Of a stretch of DNA of 57,507 nt, positions 32,988 through 42,039 are shown in pieces. The notes beneath the pieces were generated by a model, which was given only the letters and a program-made list of their open reading frames with translations, was not told where the DNA came from and did not search any database. The DNA is from Deltaproteobacteria bacterium (GTDB lineage: Bacteria; Desulfobacterota; Deferrisomatia; Deferrisomatales; JACRMM01), in assembly GCA_016214985.1 (NCBI GenBank), contig JACRMM010000064.1:1-57507 (forward strand). Reading direction: 5' to 3'. Numbering within the stretch: position 1 is the stretch's first letter; the number at the start of each line of letters is the position of its first letter. The position numbers and the translations under genes were made by a program.

Positions 32988-33986
32988 ATGGCCGACCGCG
33001 CCCCTGCCCGAGCCCGCATCCTGGGCACCGGGTCGTGCGTACCGGACAACGTGGTGACGAACTTCGACCTGGCGAAGCGCGTGGACACGAGCGATGAGTG
33101 GATCCAGGAGCGCACCGGCATCCGGGAGCGCCGCATCGCGTTGCCGGGGGTTCGTACGAGCGAGCTGTGCGAGGACGCCGCTCGCCGCGCCCTGGCGGCC
33201 GCCGGAGTGGAGCCCGCCGAGCTCGACCTGGTCGTGGTGGCCACGGCCACACCGGACATGCCCTTCCCCTCGACCGCCTGCTTCCTCCAGGAGCGCCTCG
33301 GCATCCGCGGCCAGATGGCCTTCGACGTGACCGCGGCGTGCACAGGGTTTCTCTACGGGCTCACCATCGCGGATCAGTTCGTGTCCACGGGCAAGGCCCG
33401 ACGGGCGCTCGTGATCGGGGCGGAGCTCCTGAGCCGGATCATCGACTGGGAGGACCGGGGCACCTGCGTGCTCTTCGGCGACGGCGCCGGCGCCGTGGTG
33501 CTGGGCCCTTCGGAGGCTCAGGACCGCGGCATCCTGGCGACCCGGATGGCGGCCGACGGCTCCTTCTGGTCGATCCTCAACCTGCCGGGCGGAGGGACCG
33601 CCCACCCGACGACTCTCGAAACCGTGGGCGCTGGGCTTCACAAGGTCAAGATGCACGGCAACGAGGTGTTCAAGGTGGCCGTGCGCTCCCTCCACGAGAT
33701 GGCCGAAGCAGTGCTCGCCGAAGCGGGCCTTGATGGGAGGGACCTGTCGCTTTTCATCCCCCACCAGGCCAACCGCCGGATCATCGACGCCGTGTCCAAG
33801 CGCTTGGGTGTGCCGGTCGACAAGGTCTACGTGAACGTCGATCGGTTCGGCAACACCTCCTCCGCCTCGATCCCGATCGCACTGGACGAGGTGGTCCGGG
33901 CCGGCCGTCTGTCGCCCGGCGACACGGTCCTGCTCGACGCCTTCGGCGGAGGGGTCACTTACGGGGCCGCCCTCCTGCGCTGGTAG
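32988..33986 (+). CDS. fabH: Beta-ketoacyl-ACP synthase III
   Basis: A 332-aa condensing enzyme that starts fatty-acid synthesis from acetyl-CoA (or another acyl-CoA) and malonyl-ACP. The triad is clear: Cys118 (TAACTGFLYG), His259 (IPHQANRRII) and Asn289 (FGNTSSAS). The first residues ARILGTGSCVPDNVVTN match FabH of this group. It is separated from fabD by 90 nt that contain a separate promoter. Confidence 0.97.
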   Translation: MADRAPARARILGTGSCVPDNVVTNFDLAKRVDTSDEWIQERTGIRERRIALPGVRTSELCEDAARRALAAAGVEPAELDLVVVATATPDMPFPSTACFLQERLGIRGQMAFDVTAACTGFLYGLTIADQFVSTGKARRALVIGAELLSRIIDWEDRGTCVLFGDGAGAVVLGPSEAQDRGILATRMAADGSFWSILNLPGGGTAHPTTLETVGAGLHKVKMHGNEVFKVAVRSLHEMAEAVLAEAGLDGRDLSLFIPHQANRRIIDAVSKRLGVPVDKVYVNVDRFGNTSSASIPIALDEVVRAGRLSPGDTVLLDAFGGGVTYGAALLRW

Positions 33987-33993
33987 ATTGGTC

Positions 33994-34022
33994 TTGCACC
34001 CCCCTTGCCCTCTTTGTATAGT
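33994..34022 (+). promoter_or_regulatory. Internal promoter upstream of fabD
   Basis: TTGCAC (33994-33999), 17-bp spacer, TATAGT (34017-34022), 55 nt before the fabD ATG. It would let fabD-fabG-acpP be expressed apart from plsX-fabH. Confidence 0.75.
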
Positions 34023-34076
34023 CTGGCGCACTTTGGCCCGAAGTGTCCCGACACCCCTGCCGCTGGGAGTCTTCCC

Positions 34077-35021
34077 ATGAGGCTAGCTTTTCTATTCCCC
34101 GGGCAGGGCTCCCAGTACGTCGGCATGGGCCGCGCTCTGGGGGACGCGGTTCCCCCGGCTCGCGAGACCCTCGCCGAGGCCGACGCGGCACTGGGCCGCC
34201 CGCTGACCGCGCTGTGCTTCGAGGGACCCGAGGAAGACCTTCGGATCACGTGGAACACCCAGCCCGCGATCCTGACCGCGAGTGTGGCGTGTCTGCGGGC
34301 GCTCCGGGCCGCCGGCGCCCCGGAGCCGCTCTTCTGCGCCGGTCATTCCCTCGGGGAATACTCGGCCCTGGTCGCCGCCGGCGCCCTGGACTTCGCCGAC
34401 GCCCTGCGGATCGTCGAGCAACGCGGCCGGTTCATGCAGGAGGCCGTTCCCCTCGGCACCGGAGTCATGCACGCGGTCCTGGGGCTCGACGCCGACGCAG
34501 TCACCGCCGTGTGCGCCGCGGTGAGCCGCGAGGGCCAGGTCGTGGAGCTGGCCAACGACAACTGCCCGGGTCAGGTCGTCATCTCGGGCCATACCGCCGC
34601 AGTGGAAGAGGCTTCGCGCCGCCTCAAGGAAGCGGGCGCCAAGCGCGCCGTGCCCCTGCCCGTGAGCGCGCCCTTCCACTGCTCCCTCATGGCGCCCGCC
34701 GGGGAGCGGCTCGCCGGCGTTCTCGCCAACGCCGCGGTCGCGCCGCCCCGCATACCGGTGGTGGCCAACGTGGACGCGCAGCCGAACCGGGACGCGGCGC
34801 GCGTGCGCGCCCTGCTGGTGCGCCAGATGAGCTCTCCGGTGCGCTGGCAAGAGTGCGTGAAGGCGCTCGCAGCCGAAGGGGTGGACACCTTCGTCGAGGT
34901 AGGGCCGGGCAAGGTCCTCTCGGGCCTGGTCAAGCGCATCGTCCCGTCGGCCGCCATCTACAACGTCGAGGACCCGGCGAGTCTCGACGCGTTTCTGGCC
35001 GCGGCAGGAAGCACCCGATGA
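34077..35021 (+). CDS. fabD: Malonyl-CoA:ACP transacylase
   Basis: A 314-aa transacylase that loads malonyl groups on ACP. LAFLFPGQGSQYVGMG opens the protein; the nucleophile is Ser91 in GHSLGEYSAL and the partner His201 lies in SAPFHCSLM. The ATG at 34077 gives the normal family start. The stop overlaps the fabG start (ATGA). Confidence 0.97.
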   Translation: MRLAFLFPGQGSQYVGMGRALGDAVPPARETLAEADAALGRPLTALCFEGPEEDLRITWNTQPAILTASVACLRALRAAGAPEPLFCAGHSLGEYSALVAAGALDFADALRIVEQRGRFMQEAVPLGTGVMHAVLGLDADAVTAVCAAVSREGQVVELANDNCPGQVVISGHTAAVEEASRRLKEAGAKRAVPLPVSAPFHCSLMAPAGERLAGVLANAAVAPPRIPVVANVDAQPNRDAARVRALLVRQMSSPVRWQECVKALAAEGVDTFVEVGPGKVLSGLVKRIVPSAAIYNVEDPASLDAFLAAAGSTR

Positions 35022-35755
35022 GAGAGCTCGACGGGAGGGTCGCGCTCGTCACCGGCTCCACCCGCGGGATCGGCCGCGCCATCGCCGGCGTGCTCGCCCG
35101 CGAGGGGGCCCGGGTCGCGGTGACCGGGCGCACGCGGGAGACCGCCGAGAGGGTCGCCGGCGAGCTCGGGGAAGGGGCCTTCGGCCTCGCCCTCGAAGTG
35201 TCGGAGGCCGCGAGCGTGGCCGCGGCGGTCAAGGCGGTGTGTGAGACCTGGGGCGGGATCGACATCCTGGTCAACAACGCCGGGATCACCCGCGACAACC
35301 TCGCGATGCGGATGAAGCTGGAGGAGTGGCAGGCAGTGCTCGACGCCAACCTCACCGGCGCCTTCCTGTGCGCGAAGGAGTGCCTGCGGCCCATGATGAA
35401 GGCCCGCAGGGGCGCGATCATCAACATCTCGAGCGTCGTGGGAGGGCTCGGGAACCCGGGCCAGGCCAACTACTGCGCGGCCAAGGCCGGCCTCGAAGGG
35501 CTCACCCGGAGCCTCGCCCGGGAGTACGCCAATCGCAACATCCGCGTCAACGCGGTCGCGCCCGGGTTCATCGCCACGGACATGACCGATGCGCTGGGCG
35601 ACAAGGCGCGGGAGGCCCTGGAGGGGCAGATCCCCCTGGCCCGCCTCGGCACCCCCCAAGACGTGGCGGAGGTCGTCTCCTTCCTGGCGTCGGACCGGGC
35701 GTCCTACATCACTGGCCACGTCGTCCAGGTAAACGGCGGAATGTACATGGGCTGA
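35018..35755 (+). CDS. fabG: 3-oxoacyl-ACP reductase
   Basis: A 245-aa short-chain dehydrogenase with TGSTRGIG (12-19) for NADPH, NNAGITRDN, and the catalytic residues Ser138/139, Tyr152 and Lys156 (YCAAK). It reduces 3-oxoacyl-ACP in elongation. Four-base overlap with fabD, then 33 nt to acpP. Confidence 0.97.
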   Translation: MRELDGRVALVTGSTRGIGRAIAGVLAREGARVAVTGRTRETAERVAGELGEGAFGLALEVSEAASVAAAVKAVCETWGGIDILVNNAGITRDNLAMRMKLEEWQAVLDANLTGAFLCAKECLRPMMKARRGAIINISSVVGGLGNPGQANYCAAKAGLEGLTRSLAREYANRNIRVNAVAPGFIATDMTDALGDKAREALEGQIPLARLGTPQDVAEVVSFLASDRASYITGHVVQVNGGMYMG

Positions 35756-35788
35756 GAGCCGAAAATAACCCGAAAAGAGAGGGAGCAC

Positions 35789-36031
35789 ATGAGCGTCAAC
35801 ATCGAAGAGACCGTGAAGAAGATCGTGGCCGAGCAGCTCGGCGTGGACATGGAGAAGGTCCTCCCCGAGGCGAGCTTCATCGAAGACCTCGGCGCTGACA
35901 GTCTCGACACGGTCGAGCTGGTGATGGCCCTCGAGGAGGAGTTCGACCAGGAGATCCCGGACGAGGATGCGGAGAAGATCCGGACCGTCAAGGACGCCAT
36001 CGACTACATCCAGTCCCGCCTGGCGGCCTGA
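35789..36031 (+). CDS. acpP: Acyl carrier protein
   Basis: An 80-aa acidic carrier protein; Ser38 in GADSLDTVELVMALEE carries the phosphopantetheine arm. AGGGAGCAC precedes the ATG. Followed by a strong hairpin before fabF. Confidence 0.98.
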   Translation: MSVNIEETVKKIVAEQLGVDMEKVLPEASFIEDLGADSLDTVELVMALEEEFDQEIPDEDAEKIRTVKDAIDYIQSRLAA

Positions 36032-36059
36032 GGCCGGACGAGCACTCACCCTTTTCGCG

Positions 36060-36099
36060 TTAGGGAAGAGAGCCAGGGAAACCTGGCTCTCTTCCCTAA
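36060..36099. terminator. Perfect 18-bp hairpin between acpP and fabF
   Basis: Arms 36060-36077 and 36082-36099 are perfectly complementary (TTAGGGAAGAGAGCCAGG) around a GAAA tetraloop. No T-tract follows, so it may be a partial terminator, an mRNA 3'-end stabiliser for acpP, or a processing site that sets the high ACP : low FabF ratio. The fabF start lies 39 nt after it. Confidence 0.85.
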
Positions 36100-36138
36100 G
36101 TGAACCCGGCTCCTACGGACGGGTTCAGGAGGAAGATC

Positions 36139-37383
36139 GTGGCAGACAGACGCGTGGTCGTAACCGGCCTGGGGAGCGTTACGCCCCTGGGCAACACGTC
36201 GGAGGAGAGCTGGAAGAACTGCCTGGCCGGCGTGTCGGGCATCGCCCCCATCACCCGCTTCGACGCCGCGGGCATGAAGACCCAGATCGCCGGCGAATTG
36301 AAGGGGTTCGACGCAGGGCTCTACCTGGACAAGAAAGAGCTCAAGAAGATGGACCGGTTCATCCACTACGCCGTCGCCGCGGCCCGGATGGCGCTGGACG
36401 ACGCCGGCTACGCGGTCGCCGAGGCCGAGGCCGACCGCGTGGGCTGTTCCATCGGCGCGGGCCTCGGCGGGTTGCCGGAGATCGAGGACCAGCACAAGGT
36501 CCTCTTGGAGTCCGGTGCCCGGCGAGTCAGCCCCTTCTTCATCCCCTCGGTGATCGTCAACCTGGCGCCGGGCTACGTGTCGATCCTCACCGGCGCCAAG
36601 GGACCGAACCTCTCGCTCGTGACCGCCTGCGCCACGGGCGCTCACTCCATCGGTGAAGCGGGTCACATCATCCGCCGGGGCGACGCCGACGTCATGATCG
36701 CCGGAGGCGTGGAGTCCACGATCACCCCGCTCGCCATCGGCGGGTTCAACGCGATGCGGGCGCTCTCGACCCGCAACGATGACCCCACGCGGGCCAGCCG
36801 CCCCTTCGACAAGGACCGCGACGGGTTCGTCATGGGCGAGGGCGGCGCGGTCCTCCTCCTGGAGGAGCTCTCCCACGCCCGGGCCCGCGGGGCCAAGGTC
36901 TATGCGGAGCTGCTCGGGTACGGCGCCACGGCCGACGCTTACCACATCACCGCGCCCGACCCCCAGGGTGACGGAGCCGCTCGGTGCATGGCGATGGCGC
37001 TTCGCTCCGCCGGGGTCTCCGCCGATCGGGTCGACTACATCAACGCCCACGGCACGAGCACCCCGTTCAACGACTTCTACGAGACCCTCGCCATCAAGCG
37101 GATCTTCGGAGATCACGCCAAGAAGCTGTGGGTGTCCTCGACGAAGAGCATGACCGGTCACCTCTTGGGCGCCGCGGGCAGCGTGGAGGCGGGGTTCTCG
37201 CTGCTCGCCCTGCGCGACCAGGTGGTGCCCCCCACGATCAACTACGATACCCCGGACCCGGACTGCGACCTCGACTACGTGCCCAACCAGGCCCGGGAGG
37301 GAAAGATCGACGTGGTCCTCTCCAACTCCTTCGGGTTCGGAGGCACGAACGCCAGCCTTCTCTTCCGGCGCTTCGAAGGGTAG
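36139..37383 (+). CDS. fabF: Beta-ketoacyl-ACP synthase II
   Basis: A 414-aa elongating condensing enzyme; Cys164 (TACATGAHS), His304 (NAHGTST) and His341 (MTGHLLGAAG) form the active site. GTG 36139 follows CAGGAGGAAG; the upstream ATG at 36100 is inside the region just after the hairpin and adds residues foreign to the family. Translation starts shortly after the acpP-fabF hairpin. Confidence 0.96.
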   Translation: MADRRVVVTGLGSVTPLGNTSEESWKNCLAGVSGIAPITRFDAAGMKTQIAGELKGFDAGLYLDKKELKKMDRFIHYAVAAARMALDDAGYAVAEAEADRVGCSIGAGLGGLPEIEDQHKVLLESGARRVSPFFIPSVIVNLAPGYVSILTGAKGPNLSLVTACATGAHSIGEAGHIIRRGDADVMIAGGVESTITPLAIGGFNAMRALSTRNDDPTRASRPFDKDRDGFVMGEGGAVLLLEELSHARARGAKVYAELLGYGATADAYHITAPDPQGDGAARCMAMALRSAGVSADRVDYINAHGTSTPFNDFYETLAIKRIFGDHAKKLWVSSTKSMTGHLLGAAGSVEAGFSLLALRDQVVPPTINYDTPDPDCDLDYVPNQAREGKIDVVLSNSFGFGGTNASLLFRRFEG

Positions 37384-37533
37384 GCAACCGGGCCGGGCCG
37401 TTGCAGGGGCGGCCGCCCACTCGGGGTCGTCTCGTCCCTGCGGCTTCGGTCCGCGGCTTCGCGCCCGCTCCGCTCCTGACAACGCACCACGCGGCGCCGT
37501 CCGATGGGCCGGCGCCGCTCCCAAGGTGAGCCC

Positions 37534-39249
37534 ATGATCCTGATCGCCAGCGACCACGGCGGCTTCGAACTCAAAGAAGACCTGAAGACCTACCTGACGG
37601 AGCTGGGGGAGGAGGTCCGGGACCTCGGCACGGGCAACGGCGACTCGGTGGACTACCCCGACTTCGGCCTCGATCTGGCCGAGCGGGTGAGCCGGGGAGA
37701 GGCCGAGCGGGGCCTCCTGGTGTGCGGCACCGGGATCGGAATGAGCATCGCGGCCAACAAGGTGCAGGGCGTGCGCGCCGCCTTGGCGTGCGACCCGTAC
37801 TCGGCCCGGATGGCGCGCGAGCACAACGACGCCAACATCCTCGTGATCGGGGGGCGCACCGGCACTCGCGAGCTCGCCCGGGAGATCGCCCGCACCTGGC
37901 TTCATGCCCGGTTCGAGGGCGGCCGCCACGCGCGCCGGCTGGAGAAGATCCGGGAGTTCGAGACCCGCAGCGGCCGCGCGGCCGGACCGTCGGCGCTCCG
38001 CAGCGCGGATCCGGCGGTGTGGGACGCGGTGCAGGGCGAGATCCGGCGCGAGGACGACGGCATCGTGCTCATCGCGTCGGAGAACTACGTCTCTGACGCC
38101 GTGCTCGAGGCCCAGGGCTCGGTCTTCACGAACAAGTACGCCGAAGGGTATCCGGGTCACCGCTATTACGGTGGCTGCCAGTTCGCCGACCAGGTCGAGG
38201 ACCTCGCCCGCAACCGCGCCGTGGCTCTCTTCGGCGCCGGCCACGCGAACGTCCAGCCCCTCTCCGGCTCGTCGGCCAACATGGCGGCGTACTACGCCCT
38301 GCTCCGGCCCGGCGACACGATCCTCGGCATGGCGCTGGCCCACGGCGGCCACCTCACCCACGGCGCGCCCGTGAGCTTCTCCGGCCGCCACTACCGGATC
38401 GTCTCCTACGGCGTGGACCGCGACACGGGGATGATCGACTACGACGAGGTCCGGACCGTCGCGCGCCGGGAGCGCCCTCGGGCCATCGTGGCCGGAGCGA
38501 GCTCCTACTCGCGACTGCTGGACTTCCCGACCTTCCGCGCCATCGCCGACGAGGTCGGAGCCTACCTCATCGTCGACATGGCCCACATTGCCGGGCTCGT
38601 GGCCGGCGGGGCGCACCCGAGCCCGATTCCGCACGCCGACGTGGTCACGAGCACCACGCACAAGACCCTCCGGGGCCCCCGCGGAGGCCTCGTGCTGTGC
38701 CGGGCCGAGCATGCCGAGGCGATCGACAAGGCCGTGTTCCCCGGACTCCAGGGCGGGCCCCTGATGCACACCGTGGCGGCCAAGGCCGTGGCCTTTCAGG
38801 AGGCCATGACCCCGGAGTTCAGCCGGTACGCCCACCGCGTCGTGGAGAATGCGGGGGCCCTGGCCGCGCACCTGATCCGGCTGGGCTACCCGGTGATCTC
38901 GGGCGGCACGGACAACCACCTCTTCTGCCTCGACCTCACCGCCAAGGGCCTCACCGGCCTCGACGCCGAGCGCAGCCTGGACCGCGCGGGCATCACCGTG
39001 AACAAGAACGCCATCCCCTTCGACGCCCGGGGCCCCTTCGTGACGAGCGGCATCCGGATCGGGACGCCCATCGTCACGACGAGGGGCATGGGGCTGCCGG
39101 AGATGGCCGAAGTGGGCGACGCCATCGCCCGGGTGCTCGACCACGGCGGCGACCCGGGGACGGAGGCGGAGGTGCGGGAGGCGATGCGCATCCTCTGCAG
39201 CCGATTTCCCTTCTACCGACACCACCTGCGGCCCCCGGAATCCGCATGA
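37534..39249 (+). CDS. rpiB-glyA: Fused ribose-5-phosphate isomerase B / serine hydroxymethyltransferase
   Basis: One 571-aa frame. Residues 1-145 are a complete RpiB (LIASDHGGFELKEDL, DYPDFG, LLVCGTGIGMSIAANK with Cys64, EHNDANILVIGGR), which interconverts ribose-5-P and ribulose-5-P. Residues about 155-571 are a complete SHMT (ASENYVSDAVLEAQGS, KYAEGYPGHRYYGG, PLSGSSANMAAY, PLP lysine Lys377 in TTHKTLRGPRGG), which makes glycine and methylene-THF from serine. These are normally adjacent separate genes in this operon; here a 10-residue linker (SGRAAGPSAL) joins them and no stop or good internal start lies between. A single sequencing error could create this, so it needs a check. Confidence 0.93.
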   Translation: MILIASDHGGFELKEDLKTYLTELGEEVRDLGTGNGDSVDYPDFGLDLAERVSRGEAERGLLVCGTGIGMSIAANKVQGVRAALACDPYSARMAREHNDANILVIGGRTGTRELAREIARTWLHARFEGGRHARRLEKIREFETRSGRAAGPSALRSADPAVWDAVQGEIRREDDGIVLIASENYVSDAVLEAQGSVFTNKYAEGYPGHRYYGGCQFADQVEDLARNRAVALFGAGHANVQPLSGSSANMAAYYALLRPGDTILGMALAHGGHLTHGAPVSFSGRHYRIVSYGVDRDTGMIDYDEVRTVARRERPRAIVAGASSYSRLLDFPTFRAIADEVGAYLIVDMAHIAGLVAGGAHPSPIPHADVVTSTTHKTLRGPRGGLVLCRAEHAEAIDKAVFPGLQGGPLMHTVAAKAVAFQEAMTPEFSRYAHRVVENAGALAAHLIRLGYPVISGGTDNHLFCLDLTAKGLTGLDAERSLDRAGITVNKNAIPFDARGPFVTSGIRIGTPIVTTRGMGLPEMAEVGDAIARVLDHGGDPGTEAEVREAMRILCSRFPFYRHHLRPPESA

Positions 39250-39704
39250 CCCGCCCCTCCTGGCCGGAGTACTTCGCGGACATCACCCGGATGGTTTCGA
39301 CCCGGAGCACCTGCACGCGACGGCGGGTGGGGGCGATCCTGGTGAAGAACAAGCGGATCCTGGCCACGGGGTACAACGGCGCTCCGTCGGGGGTGCCCCA
39401 CTGCCTCGACGTGGGGTGCCTGCGCGAGCGGATGGGCATCCCCTCCGGTGAGCGCCACGAGCTGTGCCGGGGCCTTCACGCGGAGCAGAACGCCATCCTG
39501 CAGGCGGCCCACCACGGCGTCTCGATCGACGGTGCCGATCTCTACTGCACGAACCTCCCGTGCATCATCTGTTCGAAGATGATCATCAACGCCGGCATCA
39601 AGAGGGTCTACTACCTGGACGGGTACGCCGACGACCTGAGCCGCGAGATGCTCGCCGTGGCCGGAGTCGAGCTGCTTCCCCTCGAGCCCGGTGGGGAGAC
39701 CTGA
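39246..39704 (+). CDS. dCMP deaminase family protein
   Basis: A 152-aa zinc deaminase: HAEQNAILQ (zinc His and catalytic Glu) and PCIICSKMIINAG (two zinc Cys). It should convert dCMP to dUMP for dTMP synthesis; ComEB-like proteins share the fold. Start ATG overlaps the preceding stop (ATGA), and nrdR follows after 2 nt, so expression is tightly coupled. Confidence 0.94.
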   Translation: MTRPSWPEYFADITRMVSTRSTCTRRRVGAILVKNKRILATGYNGAPSGVPHCLDVGCLRERMGIPSGERHELCRGLHAEQNAILQAAHHGVSIDGADLYCTNLPCIICSKMIINAGIKRVYYLDGYADDLSREMLAVAGVELLPLEPGGET

Positions 39705-39706
39705 CC

Positions 39707-40168
39707 GTGCGGTGCCCCTTCTGCGGCGAGAAGGAGGACAAGGTCATCGACTCCCGCGAGTCGCGGGAAGGCGACGTGATCCGGCGGCGCCGGGAGTGCG
39801 TCGTCTGCAGCCGCCGGTTCACGACCTACGAGCGGGTCGAGGAGACGCTGCCCCTGGTCGTCAAGAAGGACGACCGCCGGGAGCCCTTCGACCGCCTGAA
39901 GATCATGAACGGCCTGACGCGCGCGTGCGAGAAGCGGCCGATCTCCGCAGACTCCTTGGAGAAGCTCGTGGCCGGCATCGAAACCCGCCTCCAGGAGGAA
40001 GGGCGCAAGGAGGTCCCGAGCCGCGAGATCGGCGAAGCGGTCATGGCCGCGCTGCGCAGCCTTGACCCGGTCGCCTACGTGCGCTTCGCGTCGGTGTATC
40101 GGGAGTTCCGAGACGTCGAAGAGTTCATGCGCGAGCTGAGGGGGTTCCTGCAGAAAGCCCCCCCGTGA
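39707..40168 (+). CDS. nrdR: Transcriptional repressor NrdR
   Basis: A 153-aa regulator of ribonucleotide reductase genes: N-terminal zinc ribbon CPFCGEKEDKVIDSR...CVVCSRRF, then an ATP-cone (LVVKKDDRREPFDRLKIMNGL). GTG start 39707, 2 nt after the deaminase stop. Its stop overlaps the ribD GTG (GTGA). Confidence 0.96.
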   Translation: MRCPFCGEKEDKVIDSRESREGDVIRRRRECVVCSRRFTTYERVEETLPLVVKKDDRREPFDRLKIMNGLTRACEKRPISADSLEKLVAGIETRLQEEGRKEVPSREIGEAVMAALRSLDPVAYVRFASVYREFRDVEEFMRELRGFLQKAPP

Positions 40169-41292
40169 CCGCCACCCCCGAGGCGGACCGGTTCTATCTG
40201 GGGCTCGCCCTGGAACTGGCCCGCCGAGCCGAGGGCCGGACGAGCCCCAACCCGCTGGTGGGCGCGGTGGTCGTCCGTGACGGCCGCATCCGGGGCCGGG
40301 GCTTCCACGCGCGGGCGGGCGAGCCCCACGCCGAGGTGGTGGCGCTGGCCGAGGCCGGCGACGACGCGCGCGGGGCGGACCTCTACGTCACCCTGGAGCC
40401 GTGCTCGCACCAGGGCCGCACCCCGCCCTGTGTCGACCGCGTCGTCTCGTCCGGCGTGCGGCGGGTCATCGCGGCCATGGAGGACCCGAACCCCGCGGTC
40501 TCGGGCCGGGGCTTCACGAGGCTTCAGGAGGCGGGCGTCGAGGTGCTCGTCGGCGTGCGCGAGGACGAAGCCCGGCGCCTGAACGAGGCCTTCCGGCTCT
40601 CGATCCGCCGGGGCCGCGCGTTCGTCCACCTGAAGCTCGCCGCCACGCTGGACGGCCGGATCGCCACCCGCAGCGGCGACTCCCGCTGGGTCTCCTCCGA
40701 GGAGAGCCGCGCCCGGGTCCACCGCCTTCGGAACGCGTGCCAGGCGATTCTCGTCGGCATCGGCACCGTGGAGGCCGACGACCCGCTCCTCACCGTGCGG
40801 CTCCCCGACGAGCCGGAGCGCCGCCCGCTGCGCGTGGTGCTCGACCCGGGCCTGCGCGTCTCGGCGGACCGCGCGCTGCTCTCCCCCGGAGAGGCGCCCC
40901 ACACCTTGATTGCCTGCCGGTCTTCGGCCCCCCCCGCAGCGCAGGAGCGACTTCGCGGCCGAGGGGTCGGCGTGCTTTCGGTGCCGGAACGTCCGGAGGG
41001 ACAGTTGGACCTCGCGGCCCTCTTGAAGGCGCTCTACGACCGGGGCATCATGGAAGCGCTGGTCGAAGGGGGCGGGGCCACGGCCCGGACCTTTCTTGAC
41101 CAGGGCGTGGTCGATCGGGTCCACTGGTTCGTGAGCCCCCGACTGCTCGGAGGCACCGACGCCGTGCCGGCCCTGGCCGGCGCCAGCCCGGAGAGGATGG
41201 ACGAGGCCTGGACCCTGGAGGGCGTCGAGGTGGAGCGGGTGGGCCCGGATCTCTACGTGACGGGGGTTCCGGTCAAGGGGCAGTCGTGCTGA
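40165..41292 (+). CDS. ribD: Bifunctional riboflavin deaminase/reductase RibD
   Basis: A 375-aa two-domain enzyme. The deaminase domain has HAEVVAL (His55, Glu57) and EPCSHQGRTPPC (Cys80, Cys89); the reductase domain follows from about residue 150 (LKLAATLDGRIAT, GIGTVEADDPLLTVR, EGGGATARTFL). It performs the second and third steps of riboflavin synthesis. GTG start overlaps nrdR. Confidence 0.96.
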   Translation: MTATPEADRFYLGLALELARRAEGRTSPNPLVGAVVVRDGRIRGRGFHARAGEPHAEVVALAEAGDDARGADLYVTLEPCSHQGRTPPCVDRVVSSGVRRVIAAMEDPNPAVSGRGFTRLQEAGVEVLVGVREDEARRLNEAFRLSIRRGRAFVHLKLAATLDGRIATRSGDSRWVSSEESRARVHRLRNACQAILVGIGTVEADDPLLTVRLPDEPERRPLRVVLDPGLRVSADRALLSPGEAPHTLIACRSSAPPAAQERLRGRGVGVLSVPERPEGQLDLAALLKALYDRGIMEALVEGGGATARTFLDQGVVDRVHWFVSPRLLGGTDAVPALAGASPERMDEAWTLEGVEVERVGPDLYVTGVPVKGQSC

Positions 41293-41342
41293 CGCGGCCG
41301 GACCCCGCCGTTTCCTCCAGCCGTTCGCGCGCGGAGACGTAG

Positions 41343-41987
41343 ATGTTCACGGGGATCGTCCAGGACGTCGGCCGGTGCCGGGGACTTCGCAGCCGGGGAC
41401 CGGGGCGCGTACTGGAGATCTCGACCGGCCTCGACACCGCCGACTTCGCCCTGGGCGAGTCGATCGCGGTCAGCGGCGCGTGCCTGACGGTGGTCGCCAT
41501 CGAGGAGCGGTGCTTCGGCGCCGACGTGTCTCCCGAGACGCTCCTGCGGACCAGCCTCGGCGGCCTGAAGCCCGGCACCGCAGTGAACCTGGAGCGGGCG
41601 CTCCGCCCCGTGGACCGGCTCGGCGGGCACTTCGTGCTGGGCCACGTGGACGCGGTGGGCCGCCTCACCGGGCGCCGCGCCCAGGGTGAGTTTCAGGTCC
41701 TCACCTTCTCGGTGCCTGCAGAGCTCTCCCGCTACCTCGTGGCCAAGGGCTCGGTGGCGGTAGACGGCGTCTCCCTGACGGTGAGCGGGCTCGTGCCCGA
41801 GGGTTTCTCGGTGGCCGCGATCCCTCACACGCTGGAGCGCACGACCCTGTCGGGGCTCGCAGCGGGCAGCCCGGTCAACATCGAGACCGACGTGCTCGGC
41901 CGCTACGTGGAGCGCCTTCTCGGTCGAGGGGACGCCCACGAAGGGGTCACGATGGAGCTCCTGTCCCGCTCGGGGTTCCTCCGCTGA
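41343..41987 (+). CDS. ribE: Riboflavin synthase alpha chain
   Basis: A 214-aa protein with two lumazine-synthase-product binding repeats (MFTGIVQDVG start; LGESIAVSGACLTV and VAVDGVSLTVSGL are the matching repeat segments). It dismutates 6,7-dimethyl-8-ribityllumazine to riboflavin. Starts 50 nt after ribD. Confidence 0.96.
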   Translation: MFTGIVQDVGRCRGLRSRGPGRVLEISTGLDTADFALGESIAVSGACLTVVAIEERCFGADVSPETLLRTSLGGLKPGTAVNLERALRPVDRLGGHFVLGHVDAVGRLTGRRAQGEFQVLTFSVPAELSRYLVAKGSVAVDGVSLTVSGLVPEGFSVAAIPHTLERTTLSGLAAGSPVNIETDVLGRYVERLLGRGDAHEGVTMELLSRSGFLR

Positions 41988-42039
41988 TGCCGGTGCGAGA
42001 ACGACCATCCACTCACTCCTGACGACGGACGAACAATTC

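Noticed and set aside
31263..34031. A 922-codon minus-strand open frame opposite plsX-fabH
   Set aside because: Antisense to three recognised genes and low-complexity; no ribosome site.
36046..39225. A 1059-codon minus-strand open frame opposite fabF-rpiB/glyA
   Set aside because: It is a GC-rich antisense shadow of clearly homologous genes; its protein is Arg/Gly/His/Val-rich without any domain.
41293..42039. FMN riboswitch for the riboflavin genes
   Set aside because: The gaps around ribD, ribE and ribBA are too short (0-52 nt) and show no RFN-like conserved blocks.
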